A stretch of 64,000 bases of DNA. Source: Litorilinea aerophila. GTDB lineage: Bacteria; Chloroflexota; Anaerolineae; Caldilineales; Caldilineaceae. The stretch is taken from NCBI RefSeq assembly GCF_006569185.2, contig NZ_VIGC02000031.1:1-64000 (forward strand). Reading direction: 5' to 3'. The notes below the pieces were generated by a model. It had not been told where the DNA came from and did not search any database. It worked only from the letters and a program-made list of their open reading frames with translations. This document shows, one piece after another, positions 38,443 to 48,386 of this stretch (positions are counted from its first letter, which is position 1; each line of letters opens with the position of its first letter). The translations under genes and the position numbers were made by a program.

Positions 38443-41400
38443 GTGACCACAGCTTCCCTGTGGCGCGAGGTGCTGGCCTACCTCCCCGCCGACCGCCGAC
38501 GTGTCCTGGCCAGGGGCGAAACCATACCGGCCCGGGCAGTGGGTGCGGTGCTCTTTGTGGACATCTCCGGCTTCACACCGCTCACCAACGCCCTGGTAGC
38601 CCACTTCGGCCCCCAACGGGGTGCTGAGGAAACCACGCGCCACCTGAACACCGTCTACAATGAGCTCATCGGCCAGATCCATCGCCACGGCGGCAGCATC
38701 ATCGGCTTCTCCGGCGACGGCATGACCTGCTGGTTTCCCGCACCTCAGGAAAAGCCAGGGAAAGCGCCAACGGAAGCGCTGGCAGTGGCGGTGAACCAGG
38801 CCCTGGCCGCGGCCGCCCGGCTCCAGGAAGCCATGGCCGCCTTCGCCAGGCTCACCGTGGCCGAAGGCGTCACCGTCCACCTGGCCGTCAAAGCCGTCAT
38901 CAGCGCAGGGCAGGTGTTGCGCCAGGTGGTAGGGGACCCCGCCCTCCAGCTGCTGGATGTGGTGGCCGGCTCCCCGGTGGATCGGGTGGGCGTGGGCGAA
39001 CGGCTGGCCCGCTCCGGCGAGGTGTTACTGGATGCCCAGATCCTCCCCCTGGTCGGCGATGGGCTCCAGGTGGTGGACTGGCGCCACGGCCAGGACAAGG
39101 ACGCCCCTTTCGCCGTGGTACGGCCCGACGCCATCCCCGCCGGCATCGTCGCCCCTCTGAACGACACGACGCCTGATCCGCTTCCCCTGCCCCAATCCCG
39201 GCTCCGGCCCTGGCTTCTGCCGGAGGTCTACGCCCGGCTCCAGGCCGGGCAGGAGCGTTTTCTGGCTGAGCTGCGGCCAGCCGTGGCCCTGTTCGTGCGC
39301 TTCGGCGGCCTGGACTTCGACCAGGATGAGGCGGCCGGTGCCAAGCTGGACGCCTACGTGCGCTGGGTGCAGCAGGTGCTGGCCCGCTACGAAGGAGCCC
39401 TCATCCAGCTCACCACCGGCGACAAGGGGAGCTACCTCTACGCAGCCTTCGGAGCACCCCGGGCCCACGACGACGATCCCCGTCGGGCCGCGGCCGCGGC
39501 CCTGGACCTGATCCAGCCGCCCCCCCAGCTCCTCTTCCGGCCCACCGTTCAGATTGGGCTGGCCCGGGGAACCATGCGGGTAGGCCCTTACGGCAGCGAC
39601 AGCCGCCAGGCGTATGGCGTCCAGGGGCCAGCAGCCAACCTGGCTGCCCGCCTGATGATGCATGCCCGGCCCGGCCAGATCCTGCTGGATGAGGCCATGG
39701 CGGCCGCGGTGGCCCCCCTCTTTCAGGCGGAATCCCTGGGCGAGCTCCCCCTCAAAGGCAACGCCCGGCCGGTGCCCGTCTTCGAACTCACCGGCTCGCG
39801 CCAGGCCACGGGCGCCCTCTGGGCGCGCCGCTACGACGCCTTCTTCGGCCATCGCCTGGTGGGCCGGGAGGAGGAAATGGCCACCCTGCTGGCCCTCCTC
39901 CAGCAGGTGACGTCCACCGAACCGCCCGGCCGGGGACAGCTTCTGCAGGTGGTAGGCAGCGCGGGCGTGGGCAAGAGCCACCTGGTGGCAGCCCTGGCCC
40001 AGGAAGCAACCCGCCGGGGCCTGTGGGTCGCCATCGGCGCCTGCCAGAGCACCGGCCGGGACATCGCCTACTACGCGGCCCGTCAGGTGGCCCGGGAGCT
40101 GCTGGGGCTGACCGATCCCCAGGCTGATGAAGCCACTCAGATCGCCCGCCTGGAGGCGTCCCTTGCCACCTTGAACCCCGACTGGCAGGTGCGCATTCCC
40201 CTCCTGGGCGATCTGTTGGGCCTGGCCATCCCCGACAACCCGACCACCGCGGCCTTCGATCCCCGCATGCGCCAGGAGGCCCTGACCAGCCTGGCGGTGG
40301 AGATCGTGTTGACGGCAGCCCGGCAACAGCCCCTCATGCTCCTCTTCGAAGATGCCCACTGGATGGATGAAGCCACCCAACAGCTGGTGCTGGCCGTGGC
40401 CCGGGCTGCCGTCCACGCACCGGTCTTCCTGGTGCTGGTGGAACGCCCCCGGAGCGACAGTCAGGATCCCTTTGCCGCTGAGCTGGCCCAGGTGCCCGGC
40501 CGCCACCAGCTCCACCTGCGGGAGCTGTCGGACGCGGGCCTGGCCGAGCTGGTGCAGGACCGGCTGGCCGGTCCCGTCGCGCCCCTGGCCTTGAACCTGA
40601 TCCAGCTCCATGCCCAGGGCAACCCCTTCTTCGCCGAGGAGCTGGTGGATGCCCTGCGGGAGGCCGGGCAACTCGTCCTCGCCGAGGGGACCTGGACCCT
40701 GGCCCCGGCTGCGGTGGAGGCCCTGCGCCAGGCAGGTTGCCTGAACCGCCAGGGCGACCAGTTGACCGTGGGCGGCGAGTCCTCCCTCAGCGCGGTGGCC
40801 CTGGGCGTCCCTGAATCCATCCACGAGATCGTGCTGGCCCGCCTGGACCGCCTGCCGGAACCGGTCAAGCTCACCCTGAAGGTGGCCAGCGTCATCGGCC
40901 GGGTCTTCGAGGTGGGGCTCCTGGCCGACGCCCACCCCCTGGCCGTGGCAGGCAAGGCCCTCCGCGGGCATCTGGCGGTGATGGAGCGCCGGGATTTCGC
41001 CCGCCTGGGTCACGGGCGCAGTGAGGCCGACGGGGAAGCCATCTACCTCTTCAAGCACAACATCACCCAGGAGGTGGTCTATCGGACCCTGCTGGCCAGC
41101 CAGCAGCAGGAACTCCACCTGGCGGTGGCCCAGGCCCTGGAAGTGCGACAGCCCGACGCAGTAGAGCGGCTGGCCTTCCACTACCGCCACGCCGACCTGG
41201 GTCGCCCTCCGGTGCGGGAGAAGGCCCTCCACTACCTGGCCGCCGCCGCCCACCTGGCCAAACGGGAATATGCCAATGAAACCGCGCTGGGCTATTACAA
41301 CCGGGCCCTGGCCCTGGAGGTGCGGCCCGAATGGCTGGCCGCCAAGGCGGAGATCCTGCACATTTTGGGGCGACGGAACGAAGAGGAGGCCACCCTCCAA

Positions 41401-42783
41401 CAACTGAGCCGGATCACAGAGGCCGGCTCCCCGGCCAACGCGCCCGCGTCCCAGCTGCTGTGGGCCCGCTATCACGAGGCCATGAGCGACTACCGGGCAG
41501 CCCGGGCCGCGGTGGAGCGAGCCCTGGCCGGCTTTCGCCAGGCCAGGGAGCGACGGGGAGAGCTGCGCTGCATCCTTCAACTGGCCCAGATCGCGGGCAA
41601 GGAGGGAGACTACCCGGAGGAAGCCGCCCACTACCGCTGGGTCCTGGCCCAGATCGCAGGCCAGGAAGCGCACCGGGGGGAAGAGGCCGGGGCCCGCTAT
41701 GGCCTGGGGCTGGTCTATCGCCAGCGGGGAGAGTACGACGCGGCGAACCGGGAGTTCCACCGGGCCCTTTCCCTGGCTCGAGCCCTGGGCGACCGGGAAC
41801 GGGAGGCCCGGATCCTGACGGCCCTGGGCTTCGTGGCCCTGCGCCAGCGGCACTTCGCCCAGGCGGCCACCTACCACCGGGAGGCCCTGACCCTCCGCCG
41901 CCAGATCGGCGACCGGGCAGGCGAAGGGGCCAGCCTGCTCAGCCTGGCCCAGGTCATCCTGCACAGCAACGGCGACTTCAGCGAGGCCGAACAGAACCTG
42001 CGCCAGGCCCTGACCATCCAGCAGGCCATTGCCAACCGCTGGAGCCAGGCCATCGTCTTCAACGAGCTGGGCATCCTCTACTACCTGGTGGGGCGCTACG
42101 GCCAGGCCATGGCCTGCCTGGAGGATGGCCGACAGCTGGCCCAGGCCATCGGCGCAGAGGCCCTGGAGGCGTATCTGGTGTGCAACATGGGGCAGGTGGA
42201 GCGGGAGCAGGGCCTGGCCCAACCGGGAGACACTGACCCGTTCGCGCGGTCCGTGGCCTACCTCACGGAGAGCCTGGCCCTGGCCCAAAACCTGGGGGAC
42301 AAGCAGCTGGAGACCCTCTGCCTCAGCGAGCTGGCCCTCACCCACAGCGCAGCCGGCCGGGTAGACGATGCCATCCGCTGCGCTGAATCCTCCCTGGCCA
42401 AGTTCCGGGAGATGGATCTCCACGTCTCTACCACCGGGGACCTGGCAACCCTGGCCGCCTGCCACCTGGCCCGGGGCCAGACAGCGGTGGCCCTGGACCA
42501 TGCCCGCCAGGCGCTGGCCATCCTGGAGGAATGTCAGGGCGTCGGGCCGGACTTTCCCCACCGGGACTACCTGGTCTGTGGCCAGGTGTTGGCCGCCGCG
42601 GGACAGAATGACGACGCCGAGCAGGCCTACCGGGCGGCCTACCGCCTCCTCTCCAGCCGCGCCCAGGCCATCTCCGACCCGGCCATGCGCCGGGATTTTC
42701 TCTACCAGGTCTCCTTCAACCGGGCCATCATGGCCGAGGCCCAGCGGCGAGGCTGGGCCTCGGGATTCGGTGTTAGCGGCTGA
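38443..42783 (+). CDS. Class III nucleotidyl cyclase (two cyclase domains) fused to an ATPase and TPR region
   Basis: A 1446-residue cytosolic protein. Cyclase domain 1 (about 30-195) has both metal aspartates, D40 in FVDISGFTPL and D92 in GFSGDG. Cyclase domain 2 (about 275-435) has lost the metal site (FVRFGG) but has the transition-state pair N399 and R403 in NLAAR. The two domains together could make one active site. A P-loop ATPase follows, with GSAGVGKSHL near residue 507 and Walker B LMLLFEDAHW near residue 630. About 500 residues of TPR-like helices end the protein. This order is that of mammalian soluble adenylyl cyclase and its bacterial relatives. The start is GTG with a weak ribosome binding site. 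The 3' end overlaps the convergent metalloprotease gene by 11 bases. Confidence 0.87.
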   Translation: MTTASLWREVLAYLPADRRRVLARGETIPARAVGAVLFVDISGFTPLTNALVAHFGPQRGAEETTRHLNTVYNELIGQIHRHGGSIIGFSGDGMTCWFPAPQEKPGKAPTEALAVAVNQALAAAARLQEAMAAFARLTVAEGVTVHLAVKAVISAGQVLRQVVGDPALQLLDVVAGSPVDRVGVGERLARSGEVLLDAQILPLVGDGLQVVDWRHGQDKDAPFAVVRPDAIPAGIVAPLNDTTPDPLPLPQSRLRPWLLPEVYARLQAGQERFLAELRPAVALFVRFGGLDFDQDEAAGAKLDAYVRWVQQVLARYEGALIQLTTGDKGSYLYAAFGAPRAHDDDPRRAAAAALDLIQPPPQLLFRPTVQIGLARGTMRVGPYGSDSRQAYGVQGPAANLAARLMMHARPGQILLDEAMAAAVAPLFQAESLGELPLKGNARPVPVFELTGSRQATGALWARRYDAFFGHRLVGREEEMATLLALLQQVTSTEPPGRGQLLQVVGSAGVGKSHLVAALAQEATRRGLWVAIGACQSTGRDIAYYAARQVARELLGLTDPQADEATQIARLEASLATLNPDWQVRIPLLGDLLGLAIPDNPTTAAFDPRMRQEALTSLAVEIVLTAARQQPLMLLFEDAHWMDEATQQLVLAVARAAVHAPVFLVLVERPRSDSQDPFAAELAQVPGRHQLHLRELSDAGLAELVQDRLAGPVAPLALNLIQLHAQGNPFFAEELVDALREAGQLVLAEGTWTLAPAAVEALRQAGCLNRQGDQLTVGGESSLSAVALGVPESIHEIVLARLDRLPEPVKLTLKVASVIGRVFEVGLLADAHPLAVAGKALRGHLAVMERRDFARLGHGRSEADGEAIYLFKHNITQEVVYRTLLASQQQELHLAVAQALEVRQPDAVERLAFHYRHADLGRPPVREKALHYLAAAAHLAKREYANETALGYYNRALALEVRPEWLAAKAEILHILGRRNEEEATLQQLSRITEAGSPANAPASQLLWARYHEAMSDYRAARAAVERALAGFRQARERRGELRCILQLAQIAGKEGDYPEEAAHYRWVLAQIAGQEAHRGEEAGARYGLGLVYRQRGEYDAANREFHRALSLARALGDREREARILTALGFVALRQRHFAQAATYHREALTLRRQIGDRAGEGASLLSLAQVILHSNGDFSEAEQNLRQALTIQQAIANRWSQAIVFNELGILYYLVGRYGQAMACLEDGRQLAQAIGAEALEAYLVCNMGQVEREQGLAQPGDTDPFARSVAYLTESLALAQNLGDKQLETLCLSELALTHSAAGRVDDAIRCAESSLAKFREMDLHVSTTGDLATLAACHLARGQTAVALDHARQALAILEECQGVGPDFPHRDYLVCGQVLAAAGQNDDAEQAYRAAYRLLSSRAQAISDPAMRRDFLYQVSFNRAIMAEAQRRGWASGFGVSG

Positions 42784-45700
42784 CGAAGGGCAGGTAGACT
42801 CGTCCGAAGTCGGGGTCGACCACCAGCAGGACGTAGATCCCGGGGCCTTGCCCCCGGGCTGTGGCCACGGCCTGGCCGGTGGTGGGCTCCGGCGTCACTG
42901 TGGTCTCCAGGGGTTGCCACGCCTGGCCGTTCCAGAAGTGGATGGCCACCTCTTCCCCGGCCGGAGCCTGGAGGGCCGCCCCGGCCATGCCGTTGGTGCC
43001 CGGCGGCGTGTAGCGGATGTGGACCGTGCCTGCGCCAATGAGGGAGGCCGGATAGGCCACCAGGCCGTAGGGCGCGCCGGCCAGCACGGTGTTGGCCGGC
43101 AGCGGGTAGGTGTTCAGGTAGCGCACCACCGAGACGAACTCGCCGTAGACCAGCTCCACGGTGGCGTCCGGGTAGAATTCAAAGACGCCGTCCGCCGAAT
43201 AGACGGGCGCCTTTTCGCCGAAGCTGGCCGGGCCGGGGACTGTGCCGCCGCCGATGCCAAAGTCGATGAAGGCCACCCGGGCCGGGTTGATCTCGGTGTC
43301 CGTCTCATCCACCCAGACCTGGATGTAGGCCGCGGGAGTCACTTCAGGCAGGGTGACCGTGGCCGTGTGAATGTCGCCGGCGCTCAGGTCTGCCCCGGTG
43401 GAGCCGGGCTTGCCCTCGGGGTAGAGGCGGAGTTTCAGGTCCAGGCCGGCGGCCAGGGGCTGGGTGACGGTGATCTGCCAGGTGGTGCTGGTGACCGGGT
43501 GGGGCTCGATGATGGGCGCCCAGGTGGTGTCCCGCTCCATCCACAGCTCGTTGTCGCCGATCTGGATCTCCTCGCAGCCGTACTGGTAGCGCTGGGCCAC
43601 AGGCACGTCGTTCTGGTTGATGTCCACCACACAGAGGCGGTCGTTCTCCTGGGGCCCCACCAGGGTGATCTGGGTCGAGCCCTGGGGCGGCGCCCCCTGG
43701 TCCAGCACCCGGTCGTCCCGGATAATCAGGGCCCGGGCCTCCCGGGAGGCGGTCTCTCCGTTCTGGTAGAGCAGGTTGAAGGTGGGGTCGAGCAGAGGTG
43801 TGCCGGGGCTGGCCGGGGGCTGCACCGACAGCCGGGTCAGGGGGACCGGCGGCGTCAACTGGGCGGCGCTGATGACCGGCGGGGTGCGCAGCCAGGGATA
43901 CCAGAGCTGGATGGTGGCCCACTCGTGGCGGGGGAGGACCCGGTGGGCGTAGGTGTCGCTGCAGTTGTCGACCCAGTGCACCGGATCGGCCACGAAGGCC
44001 CAGTTCTTTTCCTCGTAGACCCAGCCCATGGCGCTGCCGGTGCAGCTATCCACCTCCACCACGTGGCCTTCGTCGTCCAGGCCGAAGTAGGTGTCGAAGA
44101 GGTAGAAGAAGTAGTGGCCGAACTCATGGGCCAGGGCCAGGGCCCGGTCATCGGCCAGGGTGGACGGGTCCACGGGCGCGCCGTTGAGCACGATGGGCTG
44201 GCCCGGCGGCGTGTTGAAGCGGTTCCAGTGGCTGCCCAGGTGAATCTGGCCGGGATAGTAGGTCAGGTCGCTGTAGACCGGGTCAGTGACCGGCGCGAGG
44301 ACCATCCCCCCCGGGTCCGCCTCTGGGCGCAGCCTGTTGTTGGCCCAGTTGCGCACATCCGCCGTCTCCCACTGGGCCAGATTCTGGTAGATGATCACCT
44401 GGCCCAGGGCGGCCTGGCCGTCGGTGAAGGCGTAGAGATAGTCCGATGCCTTGGCCAGATCGACCAGCAGGGCGTCCTCTTCCGCCGGGGTCAGGTTCCA
44501 CTCGGTGGAGACCACCAGGTCGAAGAGCATGAGGGGCTGATCGGCCGTGGCCACCAGGGTCATCTCGCCGGGGATGGTGGCGTTGAACGCGGCGTAGTCC
44601 ACTGTTTGGGTGACGCCACTGGTGTAGTAGACGGTGTAGGCCTGGGTGGCGGTCATGGGCACCAGGGCCCAGAGGGCATCGCCGTTGAAGATCTGGTCCC
44701 GCTCCTGGACATAGCCCAGGGCGTCCACGTTGAAGGGCCGGCCATCCGCCACCCGGAAGACCTGGGTGCCGGGGCCCGCGGGGGTGCAGGCCGTGGCCGA
44801 ATCCAGGCAGACGCGGATGGGGCAGGGCGGGCTCTCCAGGAGGGTCTCCACCCAGGTCTCGGGGAAGCGAGGGCCGATCTCCGAGGGCCAGCCGTAGGTG
44901 CCGCCGTTTTCCGTGACGGCCTCGTGGAAGACGGCCAGGCCGAAGGGCGTTCCACAGCGCGCGGTGAGCAGATCCAGGGGGATGCGGAATTCGGCGCTGT
45001 CGGGCAGGGTGCGGGGTTCACCCACCCGGGCCACGGCCTCCCAGCCGTCGATGGACTCGGGGACATAGGTCTGCACCGAATCCCCGGTGCCCACGTAGCT
45101 GCTGGTTTCTCCGTCCTGGACCCGTATCCGCAGGGAGATGTCGTCGGACTCGGCGTATTTCTCTTTCTCGTTGTCCCGGTCCAGGTACACTGCAAAGGAG
45201 CGTTCCGGATCGGTGACGGCGATGCCCTCCACGCAGATGTAGAGGTCCGTGGCATCCTGCAGGAGGTAGAGGTCGCTGACGGCGCCTTCGTGGTCCACGT
45301 AGCGGTAGTGGGCCCCACCCGCGTATTCGCCCTGGCCGGTACTGTCACAGAGGCCATCCAGATCCAGCCGGGCATTGGCCTGGATGGGGATGTCGACGGC
45401 AGTGGCCGGGGGCGTGTAGTCGATGATGAGTTCGGGCGGGCGGCTTCCCTCCCGGCTGCTGAAGGTGATGCCGGCGCCGGCGAAGGAATACCCCCGCACC
45501 TGGAGTCCGTCGTTGTAGTGGGCGGAGGGCTGGTGGACCCAACGGGCCACCAGATCCGTGACATCCACGCTGAACCAGCCAGTCTGGGTGGGCGGCGGTA
45601 CGTTGGGATAGACGTTCACGGCCTGGGGTCGAGTGCCCCAGGTCACCGACGCTTCATCCCAAAAACCCAGCAGTTGATCGATCTGAAGGCTGGGCTGCGT

Positions 45701-46024
45701 GTTGGTCAGATCGGTGACGTAGAGGCGCAGGGTGGCCCGGTCGATGATGGTACCGGGGGGCAGGCTATTGAGGTCGAAATACAACAGCGACTGGGCATGG
45801 ATGACGGCCGTGGAGTTGAGCTCATAGACCAGCAGACTCTCCTCCGCGCCGTAGTTGGTGCCGGGATTGGCGGAATGGACAAAGGTATCCCGGCTGGGGG
45901 TCAGGGTGACAGTCTCGGTGGTCGCCATGTCCGCGGCCTGGGCGCCCGTCCATCCCAGGGCGGCCGCCAACACGCTGCAGAAAAGGATGAATGCGCGGCA
46001 GGAATTCCACGAATATCGATTCAC
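42773..46024 (-). CDS. Secreted DNRLRE-domain protein with zinc metalloprotease motif
   Basis: About 1083 residues. A signal peptide is clear: MNRYSWNSCRAF, a hydrophobic core, and a cut after AQA. A DNRLRE/CBM96-like beta domain (about 45-195, DTFVHSANPGTNYGAEESLLVY) follows. The middle region has ALAHEFGHYFFYLFD near residue 630, an HExxH zinc motif, so it may be a metalloprotease. The third zinc ligand was not identified. Several beta-sandwich segments follow, and the end reads VYLPFVSR, a short C-terminal motif often seen on exported Chloroflexota proteins. The GTG at 46024 is preferred because GAGGAGAGGG lies just before it; an ATG five codons earlier is possible. The 3' end overlaps the cyclase gene by 11 bases on the opposite strand. 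Confidence 0.8.
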   Translation of the reverse strand: MNRYSWNSCRAFILFCSVLAAALGWTGAQAADMATTETVTLTPSRDTFVHSANPGTNYGAEESLLVYELNSTAVIHAQSLLYFDLNSLPPGTIIDRATLRLYVTDLTNTQPSLQIDQLLGFWDEASVTWGTRPQAVNVYPNVPPPTQTGWFSVDVTDLVARWVHQPSAHYNDGLQVRGYSFAGAGITFSSREGSRPPELIIDYTPPATAVDIPIQANARLDLDGLCDSTGQGEYAGGAHYRYVDHEGAVSDLYLLQDATDLYICVEGIAVTDPERSFAVYLDRDNEKEKYAESDDISLRIRVQDGETSSYVGTGDSVQTYVPESIDGWEAVARVGEPRTLPDSAEFRIPLDLLTARCGTPFGLAVFHEAVTENGGTYGWPSEIGPRFPETWVETLLESPPCPIRVCLDSATACTPAGPGTQVFRVADGRPFNVDALGYVQERDQIFNGDALWALVPMTATQAYTVYYTSGVTQTVDYAAFNATIPGEMTLVATADQPLMLFDLVVSTEWNLTPAEEDALLVDLAKASDYLYAFTDGQAALGQVIIYQNLAQWETADVRNWANNRLRPEADPGGMVLAPVTDPVYSDLTYYPGQIHLGSHWNRFNTPPGQPIVLNGAPVDPSTLADDRALALAHEFGHYFFYLFDTYFGLDDEGHVVEVDSCTGSAMGWVYEEKNWAFVADPVHWVDNCSDTYAHRVLPRHEWATIQLWYPWLRTPPVISAAQLTPPVPLTRLSVQPPASPGTPLLDPTFNLLYQNGETASREARALIIRDDRVLDQGAPPQGSTQITLVGPQENDRLCVVDINQNDVPVAQRYQYGCEEIQIGDNELWMERDTTWAPIIEPHPVTSTTWQITVTQPLAAGLDLKLRLYPEGKPGSTGADLSAGDIHTATVTLPEVTPAAYIQVWVDETDTEINPARVAFIDFGIGGGTVPGPASFGEKAPVYSADGVFEFYPDATVELVYGEFVSVVRYLNTYPLPANTVLAGAPYGLVAYPASLIGAGTVHIRYTPPGTNGMAGAALQAPAGEEVAIHFWNGQAWQPLETTVTPEPTTGQAVATARGQGPGIYVLLVVDPDFGRVYLPFVSR

Positions 46025-46085
46025 GAGCCCTCTCCTCATGTTTGCAGAACGGGTTTGCAGAACGGGTGAAGCTTTACGCCAAACC

Positions 46086-46829
46086 TCACCAATCCACGTC
46101 GCTCAGGTTGGCTTCCGTTCGGCTGTTGCGTTCCATCTCTACCCGGGGCAGGTCCAGGATGGTGATGACGCCCCGATCAAATTCCAACAGGCCCCGCCGG
46201 CGCCAGTCGTTGAGGATCCGGTTGACCCACTCCCGCCGGGCCCCCACCATGGATGCCAGGTCCGACTGGGTCAGGGCCAGGTCCAGTTCGTAACGCTTGC
46301 CGGGAACCAGGGCCCGGCCGTAGCGTTCGTTGTACAGGAGCAAGATATGGAGCAGGCGGCCCGCCGCGTCGAACTGGGCGATGGATTCGGCGAAGGAGGC
46401 GGTCCAGCGCAGCTTCTGGGAGAGCAGCTGCGCCAGCGCGACGGCCAGGTTGGGCATGGCCCGCACATGCTCCATGAAACGCTCCTGGGACATGGTGAGC
46501 AGGGCCACCGGGCTGATGGCCTTGGCCGTGGCCGAACGGGGCTGCTGATCGATGGCTGCCAGTTCCCCGATGATGTCGTAGGTCGAAAAGATATCGATGG
46601 ATGTCTCCGCGCCGGACGGGCTGATCTTGAAGATGCGTACTTTGCCCTTCAGCACCACATAGATTTCCTGGCTCTCATCGCCCTGGCGGAAGATGATTTC
46701 GTCCTTGTCGTAGGTGCGCACATGAAAATCATCCACCAGGCGGAGCAAGTCCTTTTCGCCCAGGGTGTGAAAAAGGGGGATCTGCTTCAGAATGTCGAGA
46801 CGCCTTTGCAACGGATCTGGGGCGCTCAT
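46086..46829 (-). CDS. Crp/Fnr-family transcriptional regulator
   Basis: A 247-residue regulator. The N-terminal cyclic-nucleotide-binding fold covers about 15-130 ([46 protein letters not shown]). The C-terminal Crp-type helix-turn-helix is [21 protein letters not shown]. In the phosphate-binding cassette the CRP-type RS is represented by QPRSATAKA, so cAMP or a related ligand is possible. No Fnr cysteine cluster is present. The ATG at 46829 has GGGAGGAG upstream. It is divergent from the DUF3307 gene and follows the cyclase-metalloprotease region; a link to the cyclase product is attractive but unproven. Confidence 0.9.
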   Translation of the reverse strand: MSAPDPLQRRLDILKQIPLFHTLGEKDLLRLVDDFHVRTYDKDEIIFRQGDESQEIYVVLKGKVRIFKISPSGAETSIDIFSTYDIIGELAAIDQQPRSATAKAISPVALLTMSQERFMEHVRAMPNLAVALAQLLSQKLRWTASFAESIAQFDAAGRLLHILLLYNERYGRALVPGKRYELDLALTQSDLASMVGARREWVNRILNDWRRRGLLEFDRGVITILDLPRVEMERNSRTEANLSDVDW

Positions 46830-47024
46830 GAACGGCTCCTCCCGTGACTGTAGCGGCTTTGGGGCCGTGGTGCTGTGTCGGGGAACACAGGCCAATCGTG
46901 AAACCTGGCACAGCCCGATGGTGCGCCAGCAAATGGCCACACAACCACAACCTGTGTTATGGTAGATTATCTGTGATTTTCCGGAGCTGTGCAACCGCGT
47001 GGCCGTCCCCCAAATAACTGACCC

Positions 47025-47390
47025 ATGAACATCTTCAGCTGGCTACTGGTGGGCCACCTGGTCGGAGACTGGTTTCTGCAAAACGACTGGATGGCCCAGA
47101 GCAAGAGCACCCGCATCCTGAACCCGGCCATCCTGGTGCACTGCACCATCTACACCCTGGCCATCGTCGCGGCCATCGGCCTGGCCCGCCGCAGCGACGC
47201 CAGCCTGCAGGAGCCCGACCTGTGGGTCATCGCTGTCACCTTCCTGTCCCACTGGTTCATCGACGCAGTCCACCTGGCCGAACGGTGGGGGCGACTGCTC
47301 CGCCAGAGTGATCGGACCTTCGTCCGCATCATGGCCGACCAGACCCTGCACGTGGTGGTCCTGGTGGTGCTGGCAGAATGGCTGCGCTGA
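47025..47390 (+). CDS. DUF3307 family membrane protein
   Basis: A 121-residue protein with three or four membrane segments. It begins [20 protein letters not shown] and contains [12 protein letters not shown] and [15 protein letters not shown], the histidine- and aspartate-rich pattern of DUF3307. The role of the family is unknown. The gene ends within 30 bases of the following glycosyltransferase start, and a 16-base direct duplication (ATGGCTGCGCTGAGAA) spans the junction. Confidence 0.85.
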   Translation: MNIFSWLLVGHLVGDWFLQNDWMAQSKSTRILNPAILVHCTIYTLAIVAAIGLARRSDASLQEPDLWVIAVTFLSHWFIDAVHLAERWGRLLRQSDRTFVRIMADQTLHVVVLVVLAEWLR

Positions 47391-47419
47391 GAAATGGCTG
47401 CGCTGAGAAAGAGAAAGAG

Positions 47420-48367
47420 ATGACCCGTATCTTCTACTTTTGCCCCGACTTCCCCCAGCCTTCCGGCGGCACCCGAACCCTCTACCGCCACGTCATGCGC
47501 CTGCGGGAAGCCGGCTTCGACGCCGCCATTGTGCACCGGGAGCGGGATTTCCGGCTGACCTGGCACCACTACCCCGCCCCCGTCATCTGGCTGGCCGACC
47601 GCCCCCGCTTCGAGGCGACGGATATCCTGGTCTTTCCCGAGGTGATGCCCGAATGGATCCAGCAGACCCGCCACTTCGCCGGCCGGCGGGTGGTCATCGC
47701 GCTGAGCTGGCTGCCCTCCTACGCCCGCCTCCAGCCGGGCGCCCGCTGGCAGGATTTCGGCATCCACCAGGCCATCACCACCTCCCCCGCGGTACAGCGC
47801 CACCTGGAATGGAGCATGGAGATCCCGGTCACCCTCATCCCCGAATGCATCGATGACGAATATTATGTCTACCAACCCGGACAAAAGGCCCGGGAGATCG
47901 GGTACATGACCCGCAAGGACAACAGCGGGGACTGGCTCCAGGGAACCCTCACCCGGCGGGGCCGAATCCGGGAGTGGCGCTGGGTTCCCCTGCGCAACCT
48001 GGACGAAACCACTTACGCCCAGGCGCTCCAGAGGGCCACCATCTACCTGGCCACCACCCTCCAGGAGGGTCTGCACGTCTCGGTGTTGGAGGCCATGGCC
48101 TGTGGCTGCCTGGTGGTAGGATACACGGGGATCGGGGGTGGGACCCACATGGTGGGCGAAGGCGACGGGCAAAACTGTGTGCTGGTGGAAAACGGCAACC
48201 TGCTCCAGCTGGGGCAGACGCTGGAGCAGGTATTGGCCGAGCTGGAGGCAGATGCCCACCGCTTCGATGGGGTGATCGGGCAGGCGCTGGAGACCGCTCG
48301 CCCCTATCAGGATCCAGCGCGGGAGCGGCAGGCCCTGGCCGACTTCTTCACCGCCCTGGCATCCTGA
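47420..48367 (+). CDS. Glycosyltransferase, GT4-like
   Basis: About 315 residues. The N-terminus MTRIFYFCPDFPQPSGGTRTLYRH is given here only in part: FYFCPDF and GGTRTLYRHV mark the acceptor domain. The C-terminal donor domain has YLATTLQEGLHVSVLEAMACG, shown as LQEGLHVSVLEAMACG, the E-x7-E-type motif of GT4 enzymes (GLHVSVLEAM). It would transfer a sugar from a nucleotide donor in the cytoplasm; donor and acceptor are unknown. The start at 47420 follows GAGAAAGAG; the frame is open for 14 codons upstream across the small duplication. It is likely co-transcribed with the DUF3307 gene. Confidence 0.82.
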   Translation: MTRIFYFCPDFPQPSGGTRTLYRHVMRLREAGFDAAIVHRERDFRLTWHHYPAPVIWLADRPRFEATDILVFPEVMPEWIQQTRHFAGRRVVIALSWLPSYARLQPGARWQDFGIHQAITTSPAVQRHLEWSMEIPVTLIPECIDDEYYVYQPGQKAREIGYMTRKDNSGDWLQGTLTRRGRIREWRWVPLRNLDETTYAQALQRATIYLATTLQEGLHVSVLEAMACGCLVVGYTGIGGGTHMVGEGDGQNCVLVENGNLLQLGQTLEQVLAELEADAHRFDGVIGQALETARPYQDPARERQALADFFTALAS

Positions 48368-48386
48368 AAGGAGCTCGAGAGAAGAG

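Noticed and set aside
39025-42561. 1178-residue minus-strand open frame opposite the cyclase gene
   Set aside because: It arises from GC-rich codon use of the plus-strand gene and has no recognisable domain.
42368-46069. 1233-residue plus-strand open frame opposite the metalloprotease gene
   Set aside because: It crosses the cyclase gene end and antisense DNA of a signal-peptide protein, with no domain of its own.
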